A stretch of 64,000 bases of DNA from Naasia lichenicola (GCF_004801885.1 NZ_SSSM01000002.1:1-64000), one strand, 5' to 3'; positions 38,511 through 51,350 are shown, numbered from the stretch's first letter. Made by a program: numbers and translations. The notes: generated by a model from the sequence alone, not told the origin.

Positions 38511-39149
38511 TCAGGCGGCGAGGGTGCCCAGCCAGTTGGAGAGGAGTCGGATGCCGGCCTGCCCCGACTTCTCCGGGTGGAACTGCGTCGCAGACAGCGG
38601 CCCGTTCTCGACCGCTGCCACGAACGGCGCGCCATGGGTGGCCCAGGTCACCAGCGGCGGCCGGTACTGCGGCTGCTCGTCCATCGTCCATTCACGGGCG
38701 CCGTAGGAGTGCACGAAGTAGAACCGCTCGTCCGCGAGACCGGCGAAGAGGCGCGAGTCGGCGGGCGCATCGATGGTGTTCCAGCCGATGTGCGGCAGCA
38801 CGGGCGCGTCGAGCAGATCGATGGTTCCGGGCCACTCCCCCAGGCCGTCGACATCGCTGCCTCGCTCGATGCCGCGCTCGAAGAGCACCTGCATCCCGAC
38901 GCAGATGCCGAGCACCGGGCGTCCGCCGGCGAGGCGCTGGTCGATCAGCTGCGCGCCGTTCACGGCGTTCAGCTGCTCCATGACGGCGGCGAATGCGCCG
39001 ACGCCGGGCACGACCAGACCGTCGGCTTCAAGCGCGCGCGCCCGATCACCGGTGAGCTCGACATCGGCTCCGGCCAGCTGCAGGGCCTTGACCGCAGAGT
39101 GGACGTTGCCGCTGCCGTAGTCGAAGACGACGACCTTCGGCGCGCTCAC
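38511..39149 (-). CDS. hisH: Imidazole glycerol phosphate synthase, glutaminase subunit
   Basis: A 212-aa class I glutamine amidotransferase. The nucleophile is in [12 protein letters not shown] and the His-Glu dyad in TQFHPEKSG. Partner HisF is not in this window. It lies between hisB and priA with short gaps. Confidence 0.96.
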   Translation of the reverse strand: MSAPKVVVFDYGSGNVHSAVKALQLAGADVELTGDRARALEADGLVVPGVGAFAAVMEQLNAVNGAQLIDQRLAGGRPVLGICVGMQVLFERGIERGSDVDGLGEWPGTIDLLDAPVLPHIGWNTIDAPADSRLFAGLADERFYFVHSYGAREWTMDEQPQYRPPLVTWATHGAPFVAAVENGPLSATQFHPEKSGQAGIRLLSNWLGTLAA

Positions 39150-39177
39150 GACGCCACCGCCGCTGCCGACCGACCGC

Positions 39178-39795
39178 TCACAGCGCGCCCTTGGTGGAGG
39201 GGACGCCGCTGACTCGCGGATCGAACTCCTTGGCCTGACGGAACGCGCGCGCGAAGGCCTTGAACTCCGCCTCGGCGATGTGGTGCGGGTCGCGTCCGGC
39301 GAGCAGCTCGAGGTGCACGGTGAGGCCGGCCGCCATCGTCAGCGCCTCGAAGAAGTGCCGCACCATGGAACCGGTGAAGTGACCGCCGATCAGGTGGAAC
39401 TCGAAGCCGGCCGGCTCGCCGCCGTGCACGAGGTACGGGCGGCCCGAGATGTCGACCACGGCGCGAGCGAGGGCCTCGTCGAGCGGGACGAGGGCGTCGC
39501 CGAAGCGGGCGATGCCGGCCTTGTCGCCGAGGGCCTGGCGGATGGCGGTGCCGAGCACGATGCCCGTGTCCTCGACGGTGTGGTGCACGTCGATCTCGAT
39601 GTCGCCGTTCGCCTTCACCGTCAGGTCCGTGAGCGAGTGCTTCGCGAAGGCGGTGAGCATGTGGTCGAAGAAGGGGACGGAGGTGTCGATGGACGACGCT
39701 CCGGTGCCGTCGAGGTCGAGGCGGAGGTCGATCGAGGACTCGCTCGTCTCGCGCTGGAGACGGGCGGTGCGGTCGCCGCTTCCGGATGGGCTCAT
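39178..39795 (-). CDS. hisB: Imidazoleglycerol-phosphate dehydratase
   Basis: 205 aa, monofunctional (no phosphatase domain). Metal-binding histidine motifs are [24 protein letters not shown] and the C-terminal [14 protein letters not shown]. The ATG at 39795 is 7 nt after TAGAAT (39808-39803) and lacks a Shine-Dalgarno, so an internal leaderless promoter is possible. Confidence 0.96.
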   Translation of the reverse strand: MSPSGSGDRTARLQRETSESSIDLRLDLDGTGASSIDTSVPFFDHMLTAFAKHSLTDLTVKANGDIEIDVHHTVEDTGIVLGTAIRQALGDKAGIARFGDALVPLDEALARAVVDISGRPYLVHGGEPAGFEFHLIGGHFTGSMVRHFFEALTMAAGLTVHLELLAGRDPHHIAEAEFKAFARAFRQAKEFDPRVSGVPSTKGAL

Positions 39796-39861
39796 GACAC
39801 CGATTCTAGAAGCGCCGAGGGGTCCGGCCTTCCGCCCGGCTCGAATACCCGAATGACTCCG

Positions 39862-40959
39862 CTACTCGGCGCCGTCAGCACGAGCGAGGGCGTCGAGGAA
39901 CGCCGTCGTCTCCTCCTCCGTGCCCGCGGTGACCCGCAGGGTGCCGGGGATGCCGAGATCGCGGATGAGGACGTCCTCGTCGAGCAGTCGCTGCCAGGTG
40001 GCGTGCGGATCCTTGAGGCCGCCGAAGAGGACGAAGTTGGCGTGGCTCTCCCAGCCGGAGTAGCCGAGGGCGGGCAGCTCGGCGATGATCCGGTCGCGCT
40101 GCTCCTTGATCTCGTCGACCCGAGCCAGCATCTCGGCGGAGTGCCGCAGCGCGGCGACGGCCGCCGCCTGGGTCAGCGCGGACAGGTGATAGGGCAGCCG
40201 GACGAGGCGCAGAGCATCGATCACGGCGGGGTCGGCCGCGAGATATCCGACGCGTGCGCCCGCGAACGCGAACGCCTTGCTCATGGTGCGGGAGACCAGC
40301 AGGCGCTCGCGGCCGGGCAGCAGGGTGACCGCGCTCGGGGTGCCGGTCGGCATGAACTCGGCGTAGGCCTCGTCGACGAAGACCAGTCCTCGGGTCGCGT
40401 CGTATGCGGCCTCGATGGTGTCGAGCCCGACGGGCGTGCCCGTCGGATTGTTGGGTGCGCAGAGGAAGACGATGTCGGGCTCGGTGCGGGCAATCTCGCG
40501 GACCACCGTCTCGGGCGAGATGCGGTACTCCGCGTCGCGCTGCCCGGTGATGTATGCCGTATCCGTGCCGGAGGCGATGATCGAGTGCATCGAGTAGGTG
40601 GGCGGGAAGCCCAGGATGGATCGCCCGGGACCGCCGAACGCCTGCAGGATCTGCTGGATGACCTCGTTGGAGCCATTGGCCGCCCAGAGCTGCTCCGCGC
40701 TCAGCCCGGCGCCGGCACTCTCCTCGTTGAGATAGCCCGCGAGGCTCTCGCGGAGCTCGGTGAACTCACGATCCGGATAGCGGTGGATCTGCGAGATCGC
40801 CGCTGCGATCGATGCGACGATGTCGTCGGCGACGTCCGCCGGGACACCGTGGGTGTTCTCATTGACGTTGAGCGCCACTCGCACGTGCTTCTGCGGAGCC
40901 CCGTATGGCGAGAGGCCGCGGAGGTTGTCGCGGATGGGCAGGTCGTCGAGCGAAGTCAC
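39862..40959 (-). CDS. hisC: Histidinol-phosphate aminotransferase
   Basis: A 365-aa class I/II PLP aminotransferase. The PLP-binding lysine is in SRTMSKAFAFAGARVGY and the Asp/Tyr pair in FVDEAYAEF; CAPNNPTGTPV is a family motif. GTG at 40959 is 6 nt after TAAGCT (40971-40966), again without a Shine-Dalgarno. hisD, often upstream, is absent. Confidence 0.95.
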   Translation of the reverse strand: MTSLDDLPIRDNLRGLSPYGAPQKHVRVALNVNENTHGVPADVADDIVASIAAAISQIHRYPDREFTELRESLAGYLNEESAGAGLSAEQLWAANGSNEVIQQILQAFGGPGRSILGFPPTYSMHSIIASGTDTAYITGQRDAEYRISPETVVREIARTEPDIVFLCAPNNPTGTPVGLDTIEAAYDATRGLVFVDEAYAEFMPTGTPSAVTLLPGRERLLVSRTMSKAFAFAGARVGYLAADPAVIDALRLVRLPYHLSALTQAAAVAALRHSAEMLARVDEIKEQRDRIIAELPALGYSGWESHANFVLFGGLKDPHATWQRLLDEDVLIRDLGIPGTLRVTAGTEEETTAFLDALARADGAE

Positions 40960-41013
40960 CGGACGAGCTTACGGGCGCAGCCACGCTGAGGCCGATCCGC
41001 CGAACACTGTCAT

Positions 41014-41062
41014 GCGGACCGAACACTGCTGCAGACGGACGTGTTCTGTCCGCACGGCAGTG
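41014..41062. repeat. Intergenic dyad, family 2 copy B
   Basis: A 49-bp element matching 20905-20953 at 41 positions (GCGGAC, ACACTGC, GACGTGTTC and GTCCGCA blocks are conserved). It lies just past the LysM gene stop. A further partial copy CGAACACTG is at 41001-41009. Confidence 0.7.
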
Positions 41063-41069
41063 CTGGATC

Positions 41070-41429
41070 TCAGGGGGCGTACTGCTGCGGCACGGCTAGA
41101 GATTGGCCCGCGGACACGGATGCGCCGTCGAGGCCGTTGAGCGCGGAGATCTCGGTGATGACGTCGCGGGGATCGGCCTTGGGCGCGATGCGCTCGGCGA
41201 TGGACCACAGCGACTCCCCCGACTCGACCGTGATGTAGCTGAAGGAGACTGGGTTGGAGTCCCGAGGCGCATCTGACGCGACGGCGGGAGCCGACGAGAG
41301 CGCGATCGCGGCTGCCACCACGGGCGCCAGCACGATGACGGCCAGGGCGGCACGCCCGCGGGCGGTGATGCGGAGCCGAGAGCGGCGCTGACCGCCGATG
41401 GCGAATCCGTGGAGCGCTGTGCTGGTCAT
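41070..41429 (-). CDS. LysM-domain membrane protein divergent from lexA (cell-division suppressor type)
   Basis: 119 aa: a basic N-terminus, one transmembrane helix (about 28-48, AALAVIVLAPVVAAAIALSS) and an extracytoplasmic LysM domain (YITVESGESLWSIAERI) that binds peptidoglycan. Proteins of this layout divergent from lexA (YneA, DivS, Rv2719c) block division during the SOS response. The ATG at 41429 has GGGGA with 6-nt spacing. An SOS box is about 100 bp upstream. Confidence 0.8.
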   Translation of the reverse strand: MTSTALHGFAIGGQRRSRLRITARGRAALAVIVLAPVVAAAIALSSAPAVASDAPRDSNPVSFSYITVESGESLWSIAERIAPKADPRDVITEISALNGLDGASVSAGQSLAVPQQYAP

Positions 41430-41531
41430 CTGCATCCCCCAATGCGTTTCCCCGCGCTGCCGAGCAGCCGGCGGGAAGTTGGCGATCCTGGGGCCGACTC
41501 TCGGCCGGAGCGTCGGCCCCGAAGATCTGTA

Positions 41532-41547
41532 CCGAACATATCTTCGA
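41532..41547. promoter_or_regulatory. SOS box between LysM gene and lexA
   Basis: CCGAACATATCTTCGA fits the actinobacterial LexA consensus TCGAAC-N4-GTTCGA with one mismatch per half. It can serve both divergent genes. A half-site TGTTCG lies at 41655-41660 near the lexA transcription start. Confidence 0.75.
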
Positions 41548-41620
41548 GTGTCGAACATTGCAAACCCGATCCGAAGACCCCATTTCTGTGTGTCATTCGA
41601 AGACACAGCCGAACGAATCA

Positions 41621-41649
41621 TTGCGAGTCACGCTCGTGACGGATACAGT
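41621..41649 (+). promoter_or_regulatory. Candidate lexA promoter
   Basis: TTGCGA (41621-41626), 17 nt, TACAGT (41644-41649). Transcription would start near 41656, inside the TGTTCG half-site, giving a 5' UTR of about 110 nt. Confidence 0.5.
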
Positions 41650-41764
41650 TTCGATGTTCGGAGACAGGCAATCAGCAGCCTCCGACATCGCCCGGGGGAC
41701 GTGAGACGGGTCCATGGATCGCCATGGACGGCGCGCGCGGGCGGACGATGGATGGAGACGACTC

Positions 41765-42427
41765 ATGACCGCCGAGCGCCCGGGTACCCGCCGCCGCAAG
41801 AGCCTCAGCGACAAGCAGCTGGCCATCCTGGAGGTCATCCAGCGATCGGTCGCGTCGCGGGGCTATCCGCCGAGCATGCGGGAGATCGGCGACGCCGTGG
41901 GGCTCGCCTCGCTGTCCAGCGTGACCCACCAGCTCGGTCAGCTGGAGCTCTCGGGCTACCTCCGCCGCGACCCGAATCGGCCACGTGCCCTCGAGGTGCT
42001 CATCGATCTGCCGACCTCCGATGACGGTGGCGATTCGGGGACGCCGATCGGCGACGCGGCGATGGTGCCGCTGGTCGGACGCATCGCCGCCGGAGTGCCG
42101 ATCACCGCCGATCAGCAGGTCGAGGAGATCTTCCCGCTGCCGCGTCAGCTCGTCGGCAAGGGCGACCTGTTCATGCTCAAGGTCGTGGGCGAGTCGATGA
42201 TCGACGCCGCGATCTGCGACGGGGACTGGGTCGTGGTGCGCACTCAGAGCTCGGCGGAACAGGGCGAGATCGTCGCGGCCATGCTCGACGGCGAGGCCAC
42301 CGTCAAGGTCTTCAAGCAGCGCGACGGCCACACCTGGCTGCTGCCGCGCAACAGCGCGTTCGAGCCGATCATGGGCGACCAGGCCGAGATCCTCGGCAAG
42401 ATCGTCGCGGTGCTGCGCGCCGTCTGA
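41765..42427 (+). CDS. lexA: SOS repressor LexA
   Basis: 220 aa. The winged-helix DNA-binding domain covers [15 protein letters not shown]...[17 protein letters not shown]. The self-cleavage site is A109-G110 (GRIAAGVP), with catalytic S144 (VGESMID) and K181 (ATVKVFK). All residues needed for RecA-stimulated autoproteolysis are present. The ATG at 41765 has GGAG with 7-nt spacing; an in-frame ATG at 41714 is less likely. Confidence 0.96.
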   Translation: MTAERPGTRRRKSLSDKQLAILEVIQRSVASRGYPPSMREIGDAVGLASLSSVTHQLGQLELSGYLRRDPNRPRALEVLIDLPTSDDGGDSGTPIGDAAMVPLVGRIAAGVPITADQQVEEIFPLPRQLVGKGDLFMLKVVGESMIDAAICDGDWVVVRTQSSAEQGEIVAAMLDGEATVKVFKQRDGHTWLLPRNSAFEPIMGDQAEILGKIVAVLRAV

Positions 42428-42461
42428 TCCGACCCTTCTCCGTGATCAGACCTCAGACACG

Positions 42462-42496
42462 GAACGGCCCGGGAGCTCGATGCTCCCGGGCCGTTC
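42462..42496. terminator. Bidirectional terminator between lexA and hflX
   Basis: Perfect 15-bp arms (GAACGGCCCGGGAGC and its complement) with loop TCGAT in the 81-bp convergent gap. Very stable; followed by TCTCGGTT on the plus strand. Confidence 0.8.
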
Positions 42497-42508
42497 TCGG
42501 TTCCGCGT

Positions 42509-44074
<1,566 letters not shown>

Positions 44075-44104
44075 TAGTTCCTGCTTTCCGCTAGGTTGCC
44101 TGTT

Positions 44105-44203
44105 ATGTCGGGGGTCGGAGCTTCGCTGTGCGCGCCGCCGCTCTCGGCGCCGAGTCGCGCATCGGCCTGCTCGTCGATCCCCATCGGATCGGACCCTCGA
44201 TGA
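44105..44203 (+). CDS. Possible 32-codon upstream ORF coupled to the methyltransferase
   Basis: ATG at 44105 lies 7 nt after TAGGTT (44092-44097), so it would open a leaderless transcript. The frame encodes a Ser/Ala/Pro-rich 32-aa peptide with no recognisable family, and its TGA overlaps the methyltransferase ATG (ATGA). It is more likely a translation-coupling element than a functional protein. Confidence 0.35.
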   Translation: MSGVGASLCAPPLSAPSRASACSSIPIGSDPR

Positions 44204-44808
44204 CGAGCGAGCACTACTTCTCGCAGAGCCCGTCGGGTCCCTTCGCCACTCGGCGGATCGCAGTCTCGCTGGGCGGGCGCGAGATCGAGGTCACGACGTC
44301 GGGGAGCATCTTCAGCCCGGATCATGTCGATCAGGGGACCAAGGTGCTCCTGGACACCGTGCCGTCGCCCCCTCCGCTCGGCAACCTGCTGGATCTGGGT
44401 TGCGGATGGGGGCCGATAGCGATCAGCTTGGCGCTCGCGTCGCCAGAGGCGAAGGTCTGGGCCGTCGATGTGAACGACCGGGCCCTCGCGCTGACGCGGG
44501 CGAACGCTGATCACTTGTCCATACTCAATCTGAACACATCCCGGCCCGAAGATGTTCCCGGAGACCTGAGATTCGCCGCGATCTGGTCGAATCCGCCGAT
44601 CCGCGTCGGCAAGGCCGTGCTGCACGGCATGCTCGAGCACTGGCTGCCGCGTCTCGAGCCCGACGGCGAGGCGTGGCTCGTCGTCCAGAAGAACCTCGGG
44701 GCGGACTCCCTGCAGAGATGGCTCGACGAGCGCTTCGCCGAGGACTTCGCGACGACGCGCGAGCAGATCAGCAAGGGCTTCCGAGTGCTGCGGGTGGGCC
44801 GGCTCTAG
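44200..44808 (+). CDS. RsmC/RlmG-like class I methyltransferase
   Basis: 202 aa. SAM-binding motif I is LLDLGCGWGPIAISLALA, an acidic motif follows in VWAVDVNDRALALTRAN, and the catalytic motif IV is WSNPPIR, as in small-subunit rRNA guanine-N2 methyltransferases. The N-terminus HYFSQSPSGPF is typical for short actinobacterial forms that lack the duplicated N-terminal domain of E. coli RsmC. Specific target not established. It converges with dapF with a 9-bp gap. Confidence 0.85.
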   Translation: MTSEHYFSQSPSGPFATRRIAVSLGGREIEVTTSGSIFSPDHVDQGTKVLLDTVPSPPPLGNLLDLGCGWGPIAISLALASPEAKVWAVDVNDRALALTRANADHLSILNLNTSRPEDVPGDLRFAAIWSNPPIRVGKAVLHGMLEHWLPRLEPDGEAWLVVQKNLGADSLQRWLDERFAEDFATTREQISKGFRVLRVGRL

Positions 44809-44817
44809 CGAGCCGGC

Positions 44818-45693
44818 TCAGATCTCCACGGTGCCCGAGAAGACGAGGTCGGCAGGGCCGCTGAGCGAGACGTGCTCGCCCTCCTCGACCGGGAACATCC
44901 GCACGCCGAGCGTGCCGCCGGGCACCTGCACGCGCCAGGCGTTCGGCGCGCCGGCTCCGGCCCAGTGGCGGGTGGCGAGGGCCGCCGCCGCCGCGCCGGT
45001 GCCGCAGGACAGCGTCTCACCGCTGCCGCGCTCGTGCACGCGCATGCTGATCCGGCCCACCCCGTCCTGCACGAGCGGATCCCCCGGCAGGACGAGCTCG
45101 ACGTTGGCGCCCTCCGCCGGTGCGGGATCGAGCTGCGGGATGTAGGTCAGGTCTGCGGCGGCGAGCTCGTCGTCATCCGCCACCGCGATCACCACGTGCG
45201 GGTTCGGCACGCTGATGCTGATGCCAGGACGGGCGACCGGGACGTCCTTCACGTGCACCAGCGGCTCGGCGGAGTCGAGCGTCCAGCGGCCGAGGTCCAC
45301 GGAGAACCCGACCGATGCTCGGTGCACGTCACGGACACCTCCGCGGGTGCCGATGGCGATGGTGCCGCCGCCGGGGATCTCGGCGAGCCCCTCGTCGAGC
45401 AGGAAGGCGGTGAACACCCGGATGCCGTTGCCGCACATCTCGGCGATGCTGCCGTCCGCGTTCCGATAGTCCATGAACCACTCGGCATCCGGGTCCTCGG
45501 CGAGGGCCGCGGCACCCGCATCGATGCGGGCGGATCGGACGGCTCGGAGCACGCCATCGGCGCCGATGCCGAAGTGCCGATCGCAGAGCGCCGCGATCTG
45601 CGCGGGGGTCAGGTCGAGCTCACCGTCGGGATCGGCGATCAGCACGAAGTCGTTGCCGGTGCCGTGCCCCTTGGTGAACGGGATCGTGGTCAT
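44818..45693 (-). CDS. dapF: Diaminopimelate epimerase
   Basis: 291 aa. The two catalytic cysteines are in MCGNGIRVF and [11 protein letters not shown]. It converts LL- to meso-diaminopimelate for lysine and peptidoglycan. ATG at 45693 is 6 nt after TAGGCT without a Shine-Dalgarno (leaderless candidate). Confidence 0.96.
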   Translation of the reverse strand: MTTIPFTKGHGTGNDFVLIADPDGELDLTPAQIAALCDRHFGIGADGVLRAVRSARIDAGAAALAEDPDAEWFMDYRNADGSIAEMCGNGIRVFTAFLLDEGLAEIPGGGTIAIGTRGGVRDVHRASVGFSVDLGRWTLDSAEPLVHVKDVPVARPGISISVPNPHVVIAVADDDELAAADLTYIPQLDPAPAEGANVELVLPGDPLVQDGVGRISMRVHERGSGETLSCGTGAAAAALATRHWAGAGAPNAWRVQVPGGTLGVRMFPVEEGEHVSLSGPADLVFSGTVEI

Positions 45694-45766
45694 GCGGCCA
45701 GCCTATTGGCGAACTTCCGCACGCCCGCCGCTCGCCATGCTCGTCGGAGGGCGCGCGGGCCGGCGC

Positions 45767-46699
45767 TCATGCCGAGATGAACGCGTCGGCCGCCGCCACG
45801 AGGTCGCTCCGCTGGGAGTCGAGGCGGTGCGCGTCCCGATAGCGTCCGAACCACGACCGCTGCCGACGCACGTACCGCACGGTGAGCTGGACGGTCTCGG
45901 CGATCGCCTCGTCGACGCTCGAACGGCCCTCCAGCACGGAGACGGCCTGCGCGTAGCCGATGGCCCGCCGTGCGGTCGTGCCGAGAGCCTTGGGACCGAG
46001 CGACTCGACCTCGGCGATCAGGCCGTCCGCGAACATCCGCTCCACCCGGGCCGCCAAGGTCGCCTTGAGCGCCTCACGCTGATCGACCGGGACATCGAGC
46101 ACGACCGTACGGATCGGCTCGGCCTGCTCTCTGCTCTCCTGCGGGAGCACAGCCGAGTACGGCCGACCGGTGATCTCGATCACCTCCAGCGCACGGACGA
46201 TCCGGCGCCCGTTGGCGGCATCGATGGCGAGCGCGGCGGGCCGGTCGGTGTCGCGAAGCCGCGTCCAGAGCGCCGCCGATCCGAGCTCTGCCAGCTCCGC
46301 CTCGAGCCGCAGGCGCACCGCGGCGTCGGTGCCGGGGAAGTCGAGCGGCTGGGTCACGGACGAGATGTAGAGACCCGATCCGCCGACGAGCAGGGGGATG
46401 CTCCCCCGCGACCGGATGTCGGCGATCGCGGCACGCGCCGCGGCCTGATAGTCGGCGACGGTCGAGATCTCGGAGGGATCGAGGGTGTCGATCAGGTGAT
46501 GGGCGATCCCGCGCCGCTCTGCCGGCGGCAGCTTGGCGGTGCCGATGTCCATCCCCCGGTAGAGCTGCATGGCATCGGCACCGACGATCTCGACGGTGCG
46601 GCCGCGGGACGCGAGGAGCTCCGCGAGGTCGAGGGAGAGCCCCGACTTGCCGGTCCCCGTCGGGCCGGCGACGACGATCAGGGGGTCGGCCGAGCTCAC
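45767..46699 (-). CDS. miaA: tRNA dimethylallyltransferase
   Basis: 310 aa. P-loop [15 protein letters not shown] is near the N-terminus, and [14 protein letters not shown] and [15 protein letters not shown] are family motifs. It adds the isopentenyl group to A37 of tRNAs reading UNN codons, which MiaB then thiomethylates. GTG overlaps the miaB stop (GTGA). Confidence 0.96.
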   Translation of the reverse strand: MSSADPLIVVAGPTGTGKSGLSLDLAELLASRGRTVEIVGADAMQLYRGMDIGTAKLPPAERRGIAHHLIDTLDPSEISTVADYQAAARAAIADIRSRGSIPLLVGGSGLYISSVTQPLDFPGTDAAVRLRLEAELAELGSAALWTRLRDTDRPAALAIDAANGRRIVRALEVIEITGRPYSAVLPQESREQAEPIRTVVLDVPVDQREALKATLAARVERMFADGLIAEVESLGPKALGTTARRAIGYAQAVSVLEGRSSVDEAIAETVQLTVRYVRRQRSWFGRYRDAHRLDSQRSDLVAAADAFISA

Positions 46700-48225
46700 T
46701 GTCCCGGTCGGCGCAGCGGGATGCCCAGGGAGACGGGACGCCGGCTCGCGGTGGCCCCTGTGCCGGCTCCGCCTGCGGCAGGCGTCGGGACGCCGCAGGA
46801 CTCCTGCTCCGCGCGATCCCAGGCGTCGCCCGCGCGGGTCGGCGTGATCCGCACTCCGGCGGGCGCGTCGGCGATGAGGTGGTACGGCGCCGCGTCGGTG
46901 ACCACGGTGCGCACGAGATCGCCGGGCCGCGGCGCGATGCCGCCCTCGGCGATCGCGAAGTGCACGAGTCGCCCATCGCGCGCGCGCCCGGTGAGCCTGT
47001 GGGTGTCGGCGTCCTTCCGGCCGTCGGCGGACGAGACCAGCAGCTCCACCTCGCGGCCGACCTGCGCCCGATTCTCCTCCCAGGAGATGTGATCCTGCAG
47101 GGCCGCGAGCCGCTCGTAGCGCTCCTGCACGAGGGCCTTGGGGACCTGGTCGGGCAGGGTCGCAGCAGGCGTGCCCGGGCGGATCGAGTACTGGAAGGTG
47201 AAGGCGGAGGAGAACCGGGACTGCTCGACGACCCGCAGCGTCTCGGCGAAGTCCTCCTCGGTCTCGCCCGGGAAGCCCACGATGATGTCGGTCGTGATCG
47301 CGGCGTCCGGGATCCGGTCGCGGACCCGGTCCAGGATGCCGAGGAACCTCTCGGACCGGTAGGACCGGCGCATCGCCTTGAGAATGCGGTCGGAGCCGGA
47401 TTGCAGCGGCATGTGCAGCTGCGGCATGACGGAGGGCGTCTCGGCCATCGCGTCGATGACGTCGTCGGTGAAGGCGGCGGGGTGCGGGCTGGTGAAGCGG
47501 ATGCGCTGCAGTCCCTCGATCCGACCTGCCGCGCGCAGGAGCTTGGCGAAGGCACCGCGGTCACCGAACTCGACGCCGTAGGAGTTGACGTTCTGGCCGA
47601 GGAGGGTGACCTCGATGGCTCCGTCGTCGACGAGCGCCTGCACCTCGCTGAGGATCTCGCCCGGGCGGCGATCCTTCTCCTTGCCGCGGAGGCTGGGCAC
47701 GATGCAGAAGGTGCAGGTGTTGTTGCAGCCGACGGAGACGGACACCCATCCGCTGTAGGTCGACTCCCGGCGGGTCGGCAGGGTGGAGGGGAAGACCTCG
47801 AGCGACTCGAGGATCTCGAGCTGAGCCTCGCCGTTGTGTCGAGCCCGCTCGAGCAGGGTGGGCAGGGAGCCCATGTTGTGGGTTCCGAACACCACATCGA
47901 CCCATGGGGCCTTCTCGAGGATGACGTTCTTGTCCTTCTGCGCGAGACACCCGCCCACCGCGATCTGCATCCCCTCGTGACCGCGCTTGATCGACGCGAG
48001 CTGCCCGAGGTTGCCGTAGAGCTTGTTGTCGGCGTTCTCTCGGACGGCGCAGGTGTTGATGACGACGACGTCGGCCTCGACTCCGTCGGCGCGGACGTAT
48101 CCGGCCGCCTCGAGCGATCCGCTCAGCCGCTCGGAGTCGTGCACATTCATCTGGCAGCCGAAGGTGCGCACCTCATAGGTGCGGACGGGAGCGGTCTGCA
48201 CGGGGCGGTCGTCGAGCAGTGTCAT
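46696..48225 (-). CDS. miaB: tRNA-2-methylthio-N6-dimethylallyladenosine synthase
   Basis: About 509 aa. N-terminal UPF0004 domain ([31 protein letters not shown] with three cluster cysteines), radical-SAM motif CNNTCTFC and a C-terminal TRAM domain. A further 40-residue tail is Ala/Gly/Arg-rich. ATG at 48225 lies 10 nt after TAGGCT; a GTG three codons upstream is possible. Confidence 0.95.
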   Translation of the reverse strand: MTLLDDRPVQTAPVRTYEVRTFGCQMNVHDSERLSGSLEAAGYVRADGVEADVVVINTCAVRENADNKLYGNLGQLASIKRGHEGMQIAVGGCLAQKDKNVILEKAPWVDVVFGTHNMGSLPTLLERARHNGEAQLEILESLEVFPSTLPTRRESTYSGWVSVSVGCNNTCTFCIVPSLRGKEKDRRPGEILSEVQALVDDGAIEVTLLGQNVNSYGVEFGDRGAFAKLLRAAGRIEGLQRIRFTSPHPAAFTDDVIDAMAETPSVMPQLHMPLQSGSDRILKAMRRSYRSERFLGILDRVRDRIPDAAITTDIIVGFPGETEEDFAETLRVVEQSRFSSAFTFQYSIRPGTPAATLPDQVPKALVQERYERLAALQDHISWEENRAQVGREVELLVSSADGRKDADTHRLTGRARDGRLVHFAIAEGGIAPRPGDLVRTVVTDAAPYHLIADAPAGVRITPTRAGDAWDRAEQESCGVPTPAAGGAGTGATASRRPVSLGIPLRRPGQ

Positions 48226-48303
48226 GGTGCGCACCAGCCTAGATCGACCGCGACGAGCGGACAGGCAGGAAGAGGCCGCGGCCTCAGACCCGCGCTCGTG
48301 GCC

Positions 48304-48747
48304 TCAGGCCGGTTGCAGGTCGAGGGTCCAGGTGGCGGACCCCTCCTGCCCGTCGAGGGAGATGGTCGTCGTGGGGTCGACGTAGGTGCCCGTCATCGTG
48401 GCCGTGCCCTCATCGAAGACGATCGTGATGGTGAGGTCCTGGCCGTCGAGGCTCCAGATGTCGGTGTCGTCATCGAACGTGCCGTCGTTGTAGCTGAACG
48501 CGACACCGCCTCCGCTCTGGAAGGTGATCTGCCAGGTGTCGCCGTCGGAGTCCGTGCCGGCCCATGTCGTGCCCTCGATCGACGCGCTCGCCTCTTCGGA
48601 CGACGATCCACCCGATGTGCCACCTGACGTGCCACCCGATGTGCCGCTGTCGGCTCCCGGGAGGGACGGCAGACCGATGCAGCCGGTGAGGCCGATGGTG
48701 ATGATCGCCGAGAGGGCGAGGACTGCGAGAGATCGACGTCGCGTCAT
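48304..48747 (-). CDS. Small lipoprotein of unknown function
   Basis: 147 aa. Basic n-region, hydrophobic helix and lipobox LTGC with lipidated C23. Residues 31-55 are a Gly/Ser/Thr linker with SGGT repeats. The C-terminal part (WQITFQSGGGVAFSYNDGTF, ATMTGTYVDPTTT) is an acidic beta-strand-rich domain, maybe lipocalin-like. ATG is 6 nt after TATCGT. No specific family recognised. Confidence 0.8.
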   Translation of the reverse strand: MTRRRSLAVLALSAIITIGLTGCIGLPSLPGADSGTSGGTSGGTSGGSSSEEASASIEGTTWAGTDSDGDTWQITFQSGGGVAFSYNDGTFDDDTDIWSLDGQDLTITIVFDEGTATMTGTYVDPTTTISLDGQEGSATWTLDLQPA

Positions 48748-48825
48748 GGCTGAACGATATTCCGCCGAGCACCCGAGCGGAAGGCGCCATGCCCGGTCGG
48801 CGAAGGGCGAGGGTCGGTGAGGATC

Positions 48826-49598
48826 TCAGCGATGCGGATGCATGGCGGCGTCGACTGCGGCGCCCACCGTGTCGCCGCCGAACCCACGGCGGGACAGGAA
48901 GGAGTGCAGTCTGCGACGGACGGTGGCGTCGTCATAGCCGCTCAGCTGGCGGATGCGCTTCTCGGCGATCTCGGTGGCGCGCTCGCGTTCGCTGTCGCGC
49001 TCGAGCACGTCGAGCGCTTCGAGGTAGTCCTCCGCGGCGATGCCGCGACGCCGGAGCTCGGTCATGACGGCCGATCGGCCCTTGCCCTTCCGCTCCGACT
49101 CGACGCGCACGACCTCTTCGGCCAGACGCCGGTCATCCAGGTAATGCAGATCGCTCAGTCGGTCGATCTCGGCGAGCACGTCGTCCTCGGGGTAGCCGGT
49201 CGTGGTCAGCTTGTCGCTGAGCTCCTTGACCGACAGTCCGCGTCGGGCGAGCGCCGACTGGCTCACCACGCGGATGTCCTTCGTGGGTCGGGATGACGAG
49301 GTCTCATCCGCCTCGTCGTCGACGTCCGCCTCGCGGACGCTGCCGGCATCGGGGTCGGCATCGGGATCGGAATCGTTCGACGAGAACATCGTGCGCGACA
49401 TCCGCGCGATGGCCGACATCGGATCGGCCGGCTCGACGTGATCCGACGAGGTGTCGGCGGGGACCGGCGCGACGACCGTGAGGCGCGGCCGCACGGGGAC
49501 GCCGTCGGGTGCGGCCGGGAGCTCGCCGCCGTCTTCGGGCTCGGCGGAACGCGTGCCGAACAGCGGGATGACGGGGGCGAGCTCCTGACCTTCTGACA

Positions 49599-49599
<1 letters not shown>
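48826..49599 (-). CDS. recX: Regulatory protein RecX
   Basis: 257 aa. The RecX three-helix repeats occupy about residues 110-257 (ALARRGLSVKELSDKLTTTG, LDDRRLAEEVVRVESERKGKG, RRRLHSFLSRRGFGGDTV). The first 100 residues are an acidic, low-complexity extension not seen in short RecX proteins. RecX inhibits RecA filaments. Its ATG overlaps the recA stop by one base. Confidence 0.93.
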
Positions 49600-50699
<1,100 letters not shown>

Positions 50700-50950
50700 G
50701 ATGTCTCCTGTTTCGTGTCGTAATCGGCGCCTATAGGCTGTCGTCCCCCGAGCGCTCCCAGGGGTGGGAGGTCGCTCGGCACTGCGACAAGGCTGTTGAG
50801 TTGTGCGGCTGCGCGACTGGTGAGCACGGTGTCCGCGGCAGGTCGTCCCGGTGGGTTCTCCCTGTTGCTCCGAACGTACGCGGAGCCTCCGACATTGACC
50901 GGAGGCCACGACATTCGGTGGAGAATCTCGGAATTCGCCGCCTGTTGAGG

Positions 50951-50978
50951 ACAGTACGCCGATCGAACACAGCTTCGA
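50951..50978 (-). promoter_or_regulatory. recA SOS box with adjacent -10
   Basis: TCGAACACAGCTTCGA (50963-50978) matches the actinobacterial LexA consensus in nearly all half-site positions. TACTGT (50956-50951) directly follows on the minus strand, so LexA would cover the promoter spacer. The remaining recA leader (50700-50950) holds no gene that I can support. Confidence 0.78.
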
Positions 50979-51063
50979 CAGAGGCGGGCGGCGTGTCGAC
51001 GCCAACTCGAATACGCCGCGGACGCGCGCCCGGTGGCCGGGATCGCGTCAGGTGCCGTGGCGG

Positions 51064-51285
51064 CTAGGCGGGCGAGCGCTGACCGCGACCGTGCCAGCGC
51101 TCGCGCGGCACGTCGCTGGAGCGGCACAGCTCCGTCCAGACCTCGGCTGCGGGCACGCCGGCGTCGAGCGCCTGCTGCGGCGTGCGGCCGTCGAGTCCGT
51201 CCACGACGAGGTCGCGCACCAGCGCTCGGCCGAGGCTGTCCCCGAACTCCTCGGTGACGGCGAGGCGGAACTCACTCAGGCGCAT
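51064..51285 (-). CDS. DUF3046 family protein
   Basis: 73 aa, MRLSEFRLAVTEEFGD...RTPQQALDAGVPAAEVW, a small actinobacterial family adjacent to recA (Rv2738c position). Function unknown. ATG is 6 nt after TAACGT (51297-51292), a leaderless candidate. Confidence 0.88.
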   Translation of the reverse strand: MRLSEFRLAVTEEFGDSLGRALVRDLVVDGLDGRTPQQALDAGVPAAEVWTELCRSSDVPRERWHGRGQRSPA

Positions 51286-51302
51286 CCATCCACGTTAAAC
51301 GA

Positions 51303-51335
51303 CGAAGGAGCCCCGCATGCAGCGGGGCTCCTTCG
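51303..51335 (-). terminator. Terminator after clgR-like gene
   Basis: Perfect 14-bp arms CGAAGGAGCCCCGC and complement with loop ATGCA, 15 bp past the stop, followed by TCGTTTAACG on the minus strand. Confidence 0.8.
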
Positions 51336-51350
51336 GAGTCGGATGTGCGA

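Noticed and set aside
40960-41069. A histidine-rich leader peptide before hisC, by analogy with the arg leader
   Set aside because: No frame with His codons exists there; hisC itself seems leaderless and the gap is filled by the family 2 repeat.
41654-41704. A 16-codon ORF in the lexA leader
   Set aside because: Its ATG is only 4 nt after the -10 box, upstream of the likely transcription start, and it has no notable composition.
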